Shown: positions 23,435 through 30,020 of the stretch, piece by piece
How positions within the stretch are numbered: the stretch's first letter is position 1
How the letters are laid out: each line of letters opens with the position of its first letter
Source: a virus
Strand: one strand, 5' to 3'
DNA length: 33,122 nt
Virus record (IMG/VR): IMGVR_UViG_3300014819_000034
Coordinates: 1 to 33,122 of that record
Translations under genes and position numbers: made by a program
The notes under the pieces: generated by a model
Told to the model about the DNA's origin: nothing
The model's input: only the letters and a program-made list of their open reading frames with translations
Databases searched by the model: none

Positions 23435-24994
23435 CTATGTTTTGTATGTATATTTACAAGTGCTGGCATAAGTCGGATCTACTCCTGCATCTATCTGTAT
23501 GTCTGGTCTTTTACAAATATCCAAACCTTCCTGTATAGACATAGGAGCAGAAAACACAATAACTTCTCCGTTTGATTTATTTAGGAACATTAATTTATTA
23601 AATTTTTTCTCTTGAGCATAAGAAGCTAAATGCATTGCTCCTACTAAATTTAACAAAGCACCGGAAGAAAGATTTAAAATACTTTCAACTGTACGATTAC
23701 TAAAATGATTTAATAAATCTTCTTTAATAGAATATCCACAATCCAACAATTCTTCTGGGGAATAACTATTAGTTATAGAAATAAGATCAATTACATCTTC
23801 TTTGGTAATAGAGTTGATATCTAATTTCTTGAGAATGTCAAAAGTATTGGTTAATAAATATGCCAAATTTTTTTCTAATCCCGGCAATTCTAATTTTTCT
23901 GTATCCAAAGATTCTTCTTTACCTAGATGGCTATTTCCAATTTTTTTGAGTATATTAAAAATCATATAACCCAATTGAGAACTACCGGCTCGTGTGGCTA
24001 ATTTGGTTGCTTCTGCATTAACCATTGTAGTCCAATTTAAATTTGTTATGCCTTTATTTGATAATAGTGTCTCTAATGGTTTAAAAACTCGACTTTTAAA
24101 TCCTCTAGCCACCTGAGAATGAACTTCTTCTGTGTCAATTATTTGTTTGGCTTTATTCAAAAATTGTTGGATATCAGTTTCTTGGTTTAAAAGTTCTATT
24201 AATTTGGAAACCAAATTATTCTTTTCTCTTTCAAAAAATCCTGACTCAATATAAGAACTATTTTTTTCCTTAAGAAATTTATTTACATTAATAGAAGCTT
24301 GACTAGCATATTTAGACGCACCAGCACCCATTCTAGCACCAGAAGATTTAAGCTCTATTACTTCCCCATCTGCTTGAAGATCTCCAGATTTGCTTTTACC
24401 AGAACCCGCCACCTTTGCATTTGAAAATAATATAAAATATAATTCTCCCGGACCAACCGCCATAGAAGCAAATTTTGTAGCATCTGCTAGAATGCTCATT
24501 AAAAATGTCTTCAAACCTTGATCCACCAATATTCCACCACTATAACCAGCCAGAAATTCTTCCACTATAGTGATAGCATTATAAGTTTGTTTTTCTGTAA
24601 TATTAAAAAATCCATTTAATTGTTCTGCTAATATTAATAACTCTGTCGTATATTCATATCCAGAAGATTCAACTGCGGTTTTTATTACAGGTTTTAAAAA
24701 TTTGTGAAATGCGGTTGAGATACCAGCTTTATTGGAAAAAAGGTTCGGCAATATACTTTGATTCTGATCTGATTGAAATTTAGACAAAGATCTAATTTTA
24801 TTCAAATAATTTTTTGGAACCACAGTTACTTTATCAATACCTTCCGGAGCTGGTGGGATAACTGTAGAATCTCCAATGTCTTTAGAATATAAAGCCACGT
24901 TTTCATTTTCTACAACCATTCGATACATTTCTGATAATGTAGACTTTTTTGATTGTTGCTGTATTTGTTTCCAAAAATGATTAGTATAAGCCAT
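23435..24994 (-). CDS. large uncharacterised protein with a PD-(D/E)XK-like motif
   Basis: A 519-residue protein. Most of it is helical and unrecognised. Residues about 180-220 hold GPGELYFILF...GDLQADGEVIELKSS: E184, D205 and E214-x-K216 in the order of a PD-(D/E)XK nuclease core, flanked by Gly/Ser-rich loops. Similar GEL...GDL...IELK patterns occur in long proteins of T4-like marine phages of unknown role. An exact TATAAATA lies 6 nt before the ATG. The stop is TAG. It could be a DNA-cutting enzyme or a virion protein with a degenerate nuclease domain. Confidence 0.75.
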   Translation of the reverse strand: MAYTNHFWKQIQQQSKKSTLSEMYRMVVENENVALYSKDIGDSTVIPPAPEGIDKVTVVPKNYLNKIRSLSKFQSDQNQSILPNLFSNKAGISTAFHKFLKPVIKTAVESSGYEYTTELLILAEQLNGFFNITEKQTYNAITIVEEFLAGYSGGILVDQGLKTFLMSILADATKFASMAVGPGELYFILFSNAKVAGSGKSKSGDLQADGEVIELKSSGARMGAGASKYASQASINVNKFLKEKNSSYIESGFFEREKNNLVSKLIELLNQETDIQQFLNKAKQIIDTEEVHSQVARGFKSRVFKPLETLLSNKGITNLNWTTMVNAEATKLATRAGSSQLGYMIFNILKKIGNSHLGKEESLDTEKLELPGLEKNLAYLLTNTFDILKKLDINSITKEDVIDLISITNSYSPEELLDCGYSIKEDLLNHFSNRTVESILNLSSGALLNLVGAMHLASYAQEKKFNKLMFLNKSNGEVIVFSAPMSIQEGLDICKRPDIQIDAGVDPTYASTCKYTYKT

Positions 24995-25000
24995 ATTGTA

Positions 25001-25008
25001 TATTTATA
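25001..25008 (-). promoter_or_regulatory. consensus late promoter TATAAATA
   Basis: An exact TATAAATA on the minus strand, 6 nt upstream of the ATG of the 519-residue protein gene. Confidence 0.55.
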
Positions 25009-25033
25009 TTTAATTGACACTAAGTAAAGAGAT

Positions 25034-25465
25034 ATGAAAGATTTTGAAACTCTTTTTTTAGAAGCAACCTATCAACCAGACGATAAAACAGCTTCTTCTG
25101 ATATAAAGTCTTTAAAACAAAGTTTAGGGGTAATTGCAGAGGCTGTTAAAATAAAAGCCAAACAACCATTAGAACCAAAAGAATTTATTATCAAGCGTAA
25201 GAAGGGTGCTGCAGATATTCAGAAGAAAGCAGAAGCTAAGGGAGGAGCGGCTTTATTAACTGCAGTCCATTTTGCTGCTAAAGAAAAACCTTATGAATAT
25301 GCCTTGAAGGTTTGTGAAAAAGAAAATGCAGAAGCTCTTATTAAAGACAAGGCTTCTGATGTAATGAAAGAATTGAAAGATTGGTCTAACCTGACCCAAC
25401 AAAGGTTCCAGCATTTGATGGGTATGTTGGAAGCTTATGGAGAAGTATATCTCCAATTAAAATAA
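25034..25465 (+). CDS. hypothetical protein with capsid-targeting-like N-terminus
   Basis: A 143-residue, Lys- and Ala-rich helical protein. The N-terminus MKDFETLFLEATY fits the M-x-x-F-x-x-x-x-x-E-A pattern of T4 capsid-targeting peptides. No domain is recognised (DIQKKAEAKGGAALL, WSNLTQQRFQHLMGMLEAYGE are typical stretches). GTAAAGAGAT just before the ATG is at best a weak ribosome-binding site. It converges on the tmRNA-endonuclease locus, and its TAA is 3 nt from the distal tmRNA-end repeat. Confidence 0.75.
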   Translation: MKDFETLFLEATYQPDDKTASSDIKSLKQSLGVIAEAVKIKAKQPLEPKEFIIKRKKGAADIQKKAEAKGGAALLTAVHFAAKEKPYEYALKVCEKENAEALIKDKASDVMKELKDWSNLTQQRFQHLMGMLEAYGEVYLQLK

Positions 25466-25467
25466 AA

Positions 25468-25483
25468 TGGTGGAGGCGAGGGG
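25468..25483 (-). repeat. distal copy of the tmRNA 3' end (direct repeat with encoded CCA)
   Basis: On the minus strand this reads CCCCTCGCCTCCACCA: the 3' strand of the tmRNA T-stem, the 3' acceptor strand, the discriminator A and a full CCA. Fifteen bases are identical to the proximal copy at 26232-26246. It directly abuts the TGA of the endonuclease gene. The simplest reading is that this is the original tmRNA end, displaced when the endonuclease cassette inserted. Confidence 0.85.
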
Positions 25484-26209
25484 TCAATATCTGTTGCCTA
25501 TTTTAATTATAGGTTCTTGTTTCTCATACACTAACTTTTCAATTTGTTGAACATTTTTATAAGCTTCTTCATCAACTCGAATTAATCTATAATTATTGTT
25601 GATACACCATTGTTCAAGTAATCTGTCTTTCAATTGCTTTTTAGCTAACTGTCCGTGTATATCCTTAAAATGCCAGATTCCATCGTACTCAAAGCATACT
25701 TTGAGAACATCAGACCACATATCTCTGCTTAACGTTTCTTCATTGCTTAGTTTTAATCTTCCTCCACTCTTCCATTCATCAGCGGGATATTTTTCTTTAA
25801 ACCATTTAAGTATTGCTCTTTCCGCTTTAGAAGAAAATATTTGTATGGCTGCATGCAATTTGCCTTCTGCCCAATTTCTTTTTGTAGCAGCACTTTGTTT
25901 GCTTTTCCATTCCGGAGTTATATAAGTTCGTTCATAAGGGATTCGGGTATTATTATTAAATTTAGCAGCACAACTATTATTACAAAAAATATTAGTTCTA
26001 GAAAAGAATTCTTTTCTGCACGTTTTGCATGATTTTTTATTAGCGGTACATGTTTTTTTATGTTTATCAAAGCCACATTGAGCAATTTCTTTAAAACATG
26101 TAGGGCAGTTTTGTTTTTTGTATTTAATCTCTTTGTGGGCCCATCTTATGTGATTAGAATAAGATCTTCCTGATTCAAAAGTAATATTACATATTTCACA
26201 CTGTTTCAT
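25484..26209 (-). CDS. zinc-finger, Vsr/EDxHD-like homing endonuclease
   Basis: A 241-residue protein. The N-terminus has a C2H2 finger (C4, C7, H20, H25), a second Cys/His unit (C35, C38, H50, C54) and a third Cys cluster (C61, C64, C76, C80), for DNA contact. The C-terminal nuclease (about 125-225) has E130, D167 in MWSDVLK, FEYDGIWHF with D176 and H180, and D195, then the basic IRVDEE strand. This order matches Vsr-like EDxHD homing endonucleases such as I-Bth0305I. The gene lies between two direct copies of the tmRNA 3' end, with its own GATAAGTA element 7 nt upstream. It could have carried itself into the tmRNA gene, or move the tmRNA intron in trans. Confidence 0.82.
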   Translation of the reverse strand: MKQCEICNITFESGRSYSNHIRWAHKEIKYKKQNCPTCFKEIAQCGFDKHKKTCTANKKSCKTCRKEFFSRTNIFCNNSCAAKFNNNTRIPYERTYITPEWKSKQSAATKRNWAEGKLHAAIQIFSSKAERAILKWFKEKYPADEWKSGGRLKLSNEETLSRDMWSDVLKVCFEYDGIWHFKDIHGQLAKKQLKDRLLEQWCINNNYRLIRVDEEAYKNVQQIEKLVYEKQEPIIKIGNRY

Positions 26210-26216
26210 TAAATAT

Positions 26217-26224
26217 TACTTATC
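26217..26224 (-). promoter_or_regulatory. late-promoter-like element of the endonuclease gene
   Basis: GATAAGTA on the minus strand, 7 nt upstream of the endonuclease ATG and 7 nt downstream of the tmRNA 3' end. Confidence 0.5.
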
Positions 26225-26231
26225 TCAAAGA

Positions 26232-26246
26232 GGTGGAGGCGAGGGG
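26232..26246 (-). repeat. proximal copy of the tmRNA 3' end (direct repeat)
   Basis: On the minus strand this is CCCCTCGCCTCCACC, followed by T rather than A, so CCA is incomplete. It forms the functional 3' strand of the T-stem and acceptor stem. It is identical over 15 bp to 25469-25483, and the two copies bracket the endonuclease gene and its promoter. Confidence 0.85.
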
Positions 26247-26253
26247 ACTTGAA

Positions 26254-26458
26254 CCCATAATTTTCATTATGGTAAGGACTATATCTTCATCCTATAAGGA
26301 TGTTGGATGCTCTAGCCTGTACTCAGGTAGTCTCTGCACCTTCCTTATTTTTAAGGCTCGGCTCAGTATTGCCATGCTCCATTTCTGGAATTTAGGTTTC
26401 ACTGAATTCTTCCAATTTTCTCATTTCTTGTTACCAAGAAAGGCAACCTTTGATTGCA
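26254..26458 (-). mobile_element. group I intron in the T-loop of the tmRNA
   Basis: About 205 nt with the conserved core of bacterial tRNA-type (IC3-like) introns: P/P4 region GAATTCAGTGAAACCTAAAT, Q region GGCAATACTGAGCCGAGCC, P6a hairpin CCTTA/TAAGG, R region GGTGCAGAGACTA, and S region TATAGTCC closing P7 (GACTA/TAGTC). P1 forms between the exon AGGGGT and the guide GCCTTT, with a U-G pair at the splice site. P2 is a GTAA-capped stem, and the last hairpin CCATAAT-GAAA-ATTATGG precedes the terminal G. The exact junction is ambiguous by a base because GGGT occurs at both ends. The intron encodes no protein. Similar core sequences are known from cyanobacterial tRNA-Leu introns. Confidence 0.9.
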
Positions 26459-26879
26459 CCCCTGTCCTGAAAACTTAGACTTTAGCGTCTACAATCATAT
26501 TTTGTTAGCTCTTAAAGACCATAGGCTGCTAACTAGTTAAGGTCTACCTGTTGGACTGTAAGGGGCCCAACTCCTCTCGATTGTTTTTCCAGAGGTTCAC
26601 GATATTGCTCAAACCTATTGTGGTACTCCAGAAATTTTAATAGGATCCATTTCTGTTTGTTAGGCTGCGAGATCGTACATCTCTTCTTCTGCGAGGTAGT
26701 CCTCGAAGTTGTTGATGATGTGTGTTGCTTCAGCTAAGAGTGCTTCTGTATTATCAGTTGCATTTATTTGTTTTGTCCAGAGATTTTAACGAGGCCAACC
26801 AGACTTCCTCGGATTGCAACTAAAGTTTTCAGCGCTCAGTCGAAACTAATGCGCCCCCAAATGTAAAAGAACTATTCAC

Positions 26880-26907
26880 ATAATATGTGAAAACTAAATA
26901 AGATCAA
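26880..26907 (-). promoter_or_regulatory. possible sigma70-type promoter of the tmRNA
   Basis: TTGATC (26902-26907) and TATTAT (26880-26885) on the minus strand are 16 nt apart and lie about 20 nt before the mature tmRNA 5' end. No late-type element is close to the tmRNA, so early expression by host polymerase is possible. A palindrome TTCACATAATATGTGAA overlaps the -10. Confidence 0.4.
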
Positions 26908-26915
26908 CTCTTATT

Positions 26916-27152
26916 TTAAAGAAAAGGAACTGCTTTTAAAGAAAGCTTTTCTAAAAGTTTGAGATAAGCAGTTTCGTCTGTCCAGTTTTTAGCTTCATGT
27001 CCGTTATATTCTTCTGGACCCCACAATAATACAGAACGATGTAAACCACTTACTTTAGCGGAAATTCTTTGATCTCTAGCCGAGTCATTGATATGGGTAA
27101 TAGTTACTTCATCCAATTCTATAACAATTTCCGGTTGTACAATTATTCTCAT
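26916..27152 (-). CDS. small hypothetical protein
   Basis: A 78-residue protein. It begins with two beta-strand-like stretches (MRIIVQPEIVIELDEVTITHI) and contains VLLWGPEEYN and NWTDETAYLKLLEKL. I do not recognise it. A GATAAGTA element lies 5 nt upstream of the ATG, and the gene is just upstream of the tmRNA on the same strand. Confidence 0.65.
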   Translation of the reverse strand: MRIIVQPEIVIELDEVTITHINDSARDQRISAKVSGLHRSVLLWGPEEYNGHEAKNWTDETAYLKLLEKLSLKAVPFL

Positions 27153-27157
27153 AAAAT

Positions 27158-27165
27158 TACTTATC
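27158..27165 (-). promoter_or_regulatory. late-promoter-like element GATAAGTA
   Basis: GATAAGTA on the minus strand, 5 nt upstream of the ATG at 27152 and 13 nt after the stop of the glycosyltransferase gene. Confidence 0.5.
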
Positions 27166-27178
27166 TATATATTTATAC

Positions 27179-27805
27179 TTATAGATGTATTGCTAGTAAT
27201 TTAGGCAATTCCACCCACTTAAACAATTTACCCAAACGATCATAGGTATATCCATCATTACAATAACCAGCATTTCCTTGATGTTGTGTCCAACCACAAG
27301 CAACCATAGAAGGAACTCTTACCATTACTTGCAGAGTATCTATGTTTTGAAACACCGGAGGAGTGCCGTTTAAAATTTGAGGAGGTTTTCCGAGATGCCC
27401 GGGTAAAGGTCCTAGATGTAAAATTTTACATATAGAAAAATGAGCCTCTGAATTAGATTCTAAAATAGAAACATGAGACTCTATAAAGTCTGGAAATAAA
27501 AGATTATCATCATCTAAATGGACTACATACTTAATATCTGATTGAGTTTTAATGTATTGGTCTAATACATATTGTCTGACCCCGGCTCCGTAACTATTAG
27601 TATTATAAGGAACCTCGGTATATATTACATTATTCCATTTTGGACATTCTAAAAAATCTTCTCGAGGACCATCGTGGCATATATAATGTACTATGTTCTC
27701 CATTCCATAGGTTTGCCATTGCACCGATCTTATGCATCTATCTACTATATCTAAAGGTCTTTTATAGGTAGAAGTAATAATTGCGACTTTTGGTTTTAAA
27801 TTCAT
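27179..27805 (-). CDS. family 2-like glycosyltransferase
   Basis: A 208-residue GT-A fold protein. The N-terminus VAIITSTYKRPLDIVDRCIRSVQWQTY is the nucleotide-sugar binding start of GT2 enzymes, and VVHLDDDNLLFPDFIE (about residues 95-110) contains the DxD metal motif. The C-terminal part (GNAGYCNDGYTYDRLGKLFKWVELPKLLAIHL) resembles the acceptor side. It is shorter than many GT2 enzymes but appears complete. With the adjacent GT2 and the oxygenase-like gene it may decorate phage DNA, virion proteins or host surface glycans. Confidence 0.85.
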   Translation of the reverse strand: MNLKPKVAIITSTYKRPLDIVDRCIRSVQWQTYGMENIVHYICHDGPREDFLECPKWNNVIYTEVPYNTNSYGAGVRQYVLDQYIKTQSDIKYVVHLDDDNLLFPDFIESHVSILESNSEAHFSICKILHLGPLPGHLGKPPQILNGTPPVFQNIDTLQVMVRVPSMVACGWTQHQGNAGYCNDGYTYDRLGKLFKWVELPKLLAIHL

Positions 27806-27838
27806 AAAATCTTATTTAATTAAAATGGTAAATAAAAT

Positions 27839-28747
27839 ATGCACCAGACTTTAAATGAAAATTTTATAGGAACTATAGACAGTGTCAAAAAAGAAGGAAA
27901 GTTTTATCATGTTAAAGGTTGGGTAGTACCATTAATTTTTGCTGACTCTTGTGGGGTAAGTTGTGATGGTTTTATTAGCATCACTCCAGAAGAGAGACCA
28001 GACATTTATAAATTTTACAGAGAAGAACATATAAATTATTTAAGATGTGGATTTAATATAATTTTAGAACCCAAAACTGAGACTGTTAATATTTTAGTCA
28101 ACGGAGAGATCACTTTTACGATTCGAGTAGAAATTTTAGAATCAGTTTTAATATCTAATAATCTTTCTAGTCCAGAAATTATTGTAGTGGATAATTTTTA
28201 TAAAGATCCAGACAAAGTTAGAGATTATGCTTTGACTCAAAAATTTGTATCCAAGAAAGAATGTCTTAAAGGAGAAAGAACCTTAAAATCTTTTATACCT
28301 TCCTGGATTAAGGAAACCTTTGAAAGACATATAGGAAGACCTATTAAAGAGTTTACTGGTCCTTCTGGTATTTTCCAATATTTCACAGCGGAAGATCGTA
28401 TTGTACATCGTATAGACGAACAAGAATATGCTGCTGTAATATACCTCAGCCCAGGAGCTCCTTTAACTACCGGGTTTTCAAATTTTAAAAGCAAAATTAC
28501 TGGATTAACCCATTCCGCAATCCCTAAAGACACGCAGAGATTTGATTCTTCTGTTGCAGAAATTAATCAAAGATCTTTTAAAAATAACTTTTATGATAGA
28601 CATAATTTAGAATCTGTAGACTGTGTTGCAAATATCTATAATAGATTAGTTATTTATAACTCTAAAGCTCTGCATGCCTCTACGGGATATTTTGGTTCAG
28701 ATAAAGAAAATTCTCAATTAACTCATGTATTTTTCTTTAACTGTTAG
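27839..28747 (+). CDS. putative 2OG-Fe(II)-like oxygenase (DUF6445-like)
   Basis: A 302-residue protein. From about residue 112, IIVVDNFYKDPDKVRDYAL matches the opening of DUF6445/2-oxoglutarate oxygenase-like phage proteins. RIVHRIDEQEYAAVIYLSPGAPLTTGFSNF (about 181-210) gives a candidate H-x-D iron site, and NSKALHASTGYFG (about 273-285) the distal His. The first 100 residues form a separate small beta domain (GTIDSVKKEGKFYHVKGWVVP). It starts divergently from one glycosyltransferase and converges on another (its TAG overlaps that gene's TAA). The substrate is unknown; the iron site is inferred from spacing only. Confidence 0.65.
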   Translation: MHQTLNENFIGTIDSVKKEGKFYHVKGWVVPLIFADSCGVSCDGFISITPEERPDIYKFYREEHINYLRCGFNIILEPKTETVNILVNGEITFTIRVEILESVLISNNLSSPEIIVVDNFYKDPDKVRDYALTQKFVSKKECLKGERTLKSFIPSWIKETFERHIGRPIKEFTGPSGIFQYFTAEDRIVHRIDEQEYAAVIYLSPGAPLTTGFSNFKSKITGLTHSAIPKDTQRFDSSVAEINQRSFKNNFYDRHNLESVDCVANIYNRLVIYNSKALHASTGYFGSDKENSQLTHVFFFNC

Positions 28748-29922
28748 ATAAAACATTGCCCTGGCTGGCGCTGACCTTTGATAGCACACATATCTGCTCT
28801 TACATATGGAACTTTATTTTCCTCATGCCACTTACTTGGGTTATGAGTCTTTAAAATTACCTGTTGAAATCTTCCTTTATATTCTGGGATAAACTTTGAA
28901 AAGTTTTTATTGGTATAATAACGGAAACTCAATTCATTCCAAAAAGAGACGTGAAGTGGATCACAAAAAGCTCCACGACCATCTGTGGAAGGTACATCTA
29001 CCAACAACCAACCTCCTGGAGCCAATATATCATAACAACGATTCATAAAATGAATCACTTCTTTACCAGCTGGAATAGAGGCTATTACATCATTAGCCTC
29101 AATACAACCCACACTATTAGGAGCTGCTTTATAGAAATCAGGTGTAGGATATTTTACTGTAGGAAGATTTTCTCTCTTACACCATTCCTGCACCAATCTA
29201 CGAAGATATTTATCTGTATTATTATGTTGCTGTACCTGAACTGCTTGACAATTCTGAAGCCAAGAATTGGTTCCGTGAATGTAGTAAGTGTATAAAGGTT
29301 CTTCTAGAAAAATAAATTCACTACCAGCCAAATAAGTTTTAATTATCAAATCATGATCATCTCCAACAAATAATTTTTCATCATGACCCCCAGACAATTC
29401 ATAAGCTTTCCTAGACCAAACCCTCACGTGATCCGGTGCATAAAAAATTTGACACAAAGATCTAGCATCTGGAAGAAAAGATTTATTGATAGTTTCTTTT
29501 TCATATGCATAATGTTCCCATCCATACACATTGCTATATAAATGAGGTTTGCCATCATGTCTTACTACAGTTTTGTCTGAATAAAGAAATGAATTAGGTT
29601 TGTCTACCATAGCATCATGAATCTTCCTCAGGGACGTGGGTAACAATTCATCATCATGATCTAGTTCTATAAAAACATCTCCAGTTGCTGCAGAACAAGC
29701 AAATTTCTTAAGAGCTCCAATATTTTTCATATCATTGGAACATCTGACAATTTTGACCCAACTTTTATTTTTAATATCTTCTGGAACCTCTACATTATTA
29801 TTAGGAACAATAACCCATTCTACATCTAGTGTAGAATCTAATTCTATTTGTTTAATAATAGAATTGTACGGAAGATAAATCCATTGAATATTGTTGGTGG
29901 GTGTGAAAATTGAAAGTTTCAT
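28744..29922 (-). CDS. glycosyltransferase fused to the C-terminal half of a methyltransferase
   Basis: A 392-residue protein. Residues 1 to about 245 are a GT2 domain: SIFTPTNNIQWIYLPYNSI, the DxD region FIELDHDDELLP and GGHDEKLFVGDDHDLIIKTYL. Residues about 270-385 match the second half of SAM-dependent methyltransferases: DVIASIP, FMNRCYDILAPGGWLLVDVPSTDGRGAFCDPLHVSFWN and FRYYT. The first half of such methyltransferases, with the SAM-binding Gly-rich loop, is not seen, so the second domain may be inactive or use the GT domain as a scaffold. It ends by overlapping the convergent oxygenase-like gene. Confidence 0.85.
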   Translation of the reverse strand: MKLSIFTPTNNIQWIYLPYNSIIKQIELDSTLDVEWVIVPNNNVEVPEDIKNKSWVKIVRCSNDMKNIGALKKFACSAATGDVFIELDHDDELLPTSLRKIHDAMVDKPNSFLYSDKTVVRHDGKPHLYSNVYGWEHYAYEKETINKSFLPDARSLCQIFYAPDHVRVWSRKAYELSGGHDEKLFVGDDHDLIIKTYLAGSEFIFLEEPLYTYYIHGTNSWLQNCQAVQVQQHNNTDKYLRRLVQEWCKRENLPTVKYPTPDFYKAAPNSVGCIEANDVIASIPAGKEVIHFMNRCYDILAPGGWLLVDVPSTDGRGAFCDPLHVSFWNELSFRYYTNKNFSKFIPEYKGRFQQVILKTHNPSKWHEENKVPYVRADMCAIKGQRQPGQCFI

Positions 29923-29970
29923 GATTTTAATTATCCATGTAAATAAAAAAAACCCAACATTAAAACAAAA

Positions 29971-30000
29971 AAAGAGCCTCTATTTTAATAGAGGCTCTTT
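29971..30000 (-). terminator. factor-independent terminator
   Basis: AAAGAGCCTCTATT (29971-29984) and AATAGAGGCTCTTT (29987-30000) form a perfect 14-bp stem, effective loop about 4-6 nt. On the minus strand a T-rich run follows. It lies 21 nt past the collagen-like fibre gene and would end its transcript. Confidence 0.88.
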
Positions 30001-30020
30001 CTATTTAATTTAATTTTAGA

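Larger units (their letters stand above)
26232..26858 (-). ncRNA. ssrA: phage tmRNA (transfer-messenger RNA) interrupted by a group I intron
   Basis: The 5' end GGGGGCGCATTAGTTTCGAC is the classic tmRNA start. Its first seven bases pair with CGCCTCC at the 3' end, with G3-U70, the alanine identity pair. Helix 2 is long: GAAAAC/GTTTTC, TTTAG/CTAAA and CAATC/GATTG. Pseudoknot 1 is CGAGG/CCTCG plus GTCTGG/CTGGAC, then 13 A-rich bases and the resume codon GCA (26763-26761). The tag frame runs 33 codons (ATDNTEALLA ... AEEEMYDLAA) to TAA at 26664-26662. Without the intron, the T-arm is AGGGG-TTCAAGT-CCCCT, a perfect 5-bp stem. The spliced RNA would be about 420 nt. It rescues stalled ribosomes and tags the product for proteolysis. 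CCA is incomplete in the DNA, so the host must finish the end. Confidence 0.93.

Noticed and set aside
25468-25483. A second tmRNA or a tRNA gene at the distal repeat
   Set aside because: Only the last 16 bases of the acceptor/T-stem side are present; no 5' acceptor strand or other arms lie in the adjacent nuclease gene.
26233-26478. Plus-strand 81-codon open frame opposite the tmRNA
   Set aside because: It lies entirely antisense to the conserved tmRNA 3' part and group I intron core, which explain the sequence fully.
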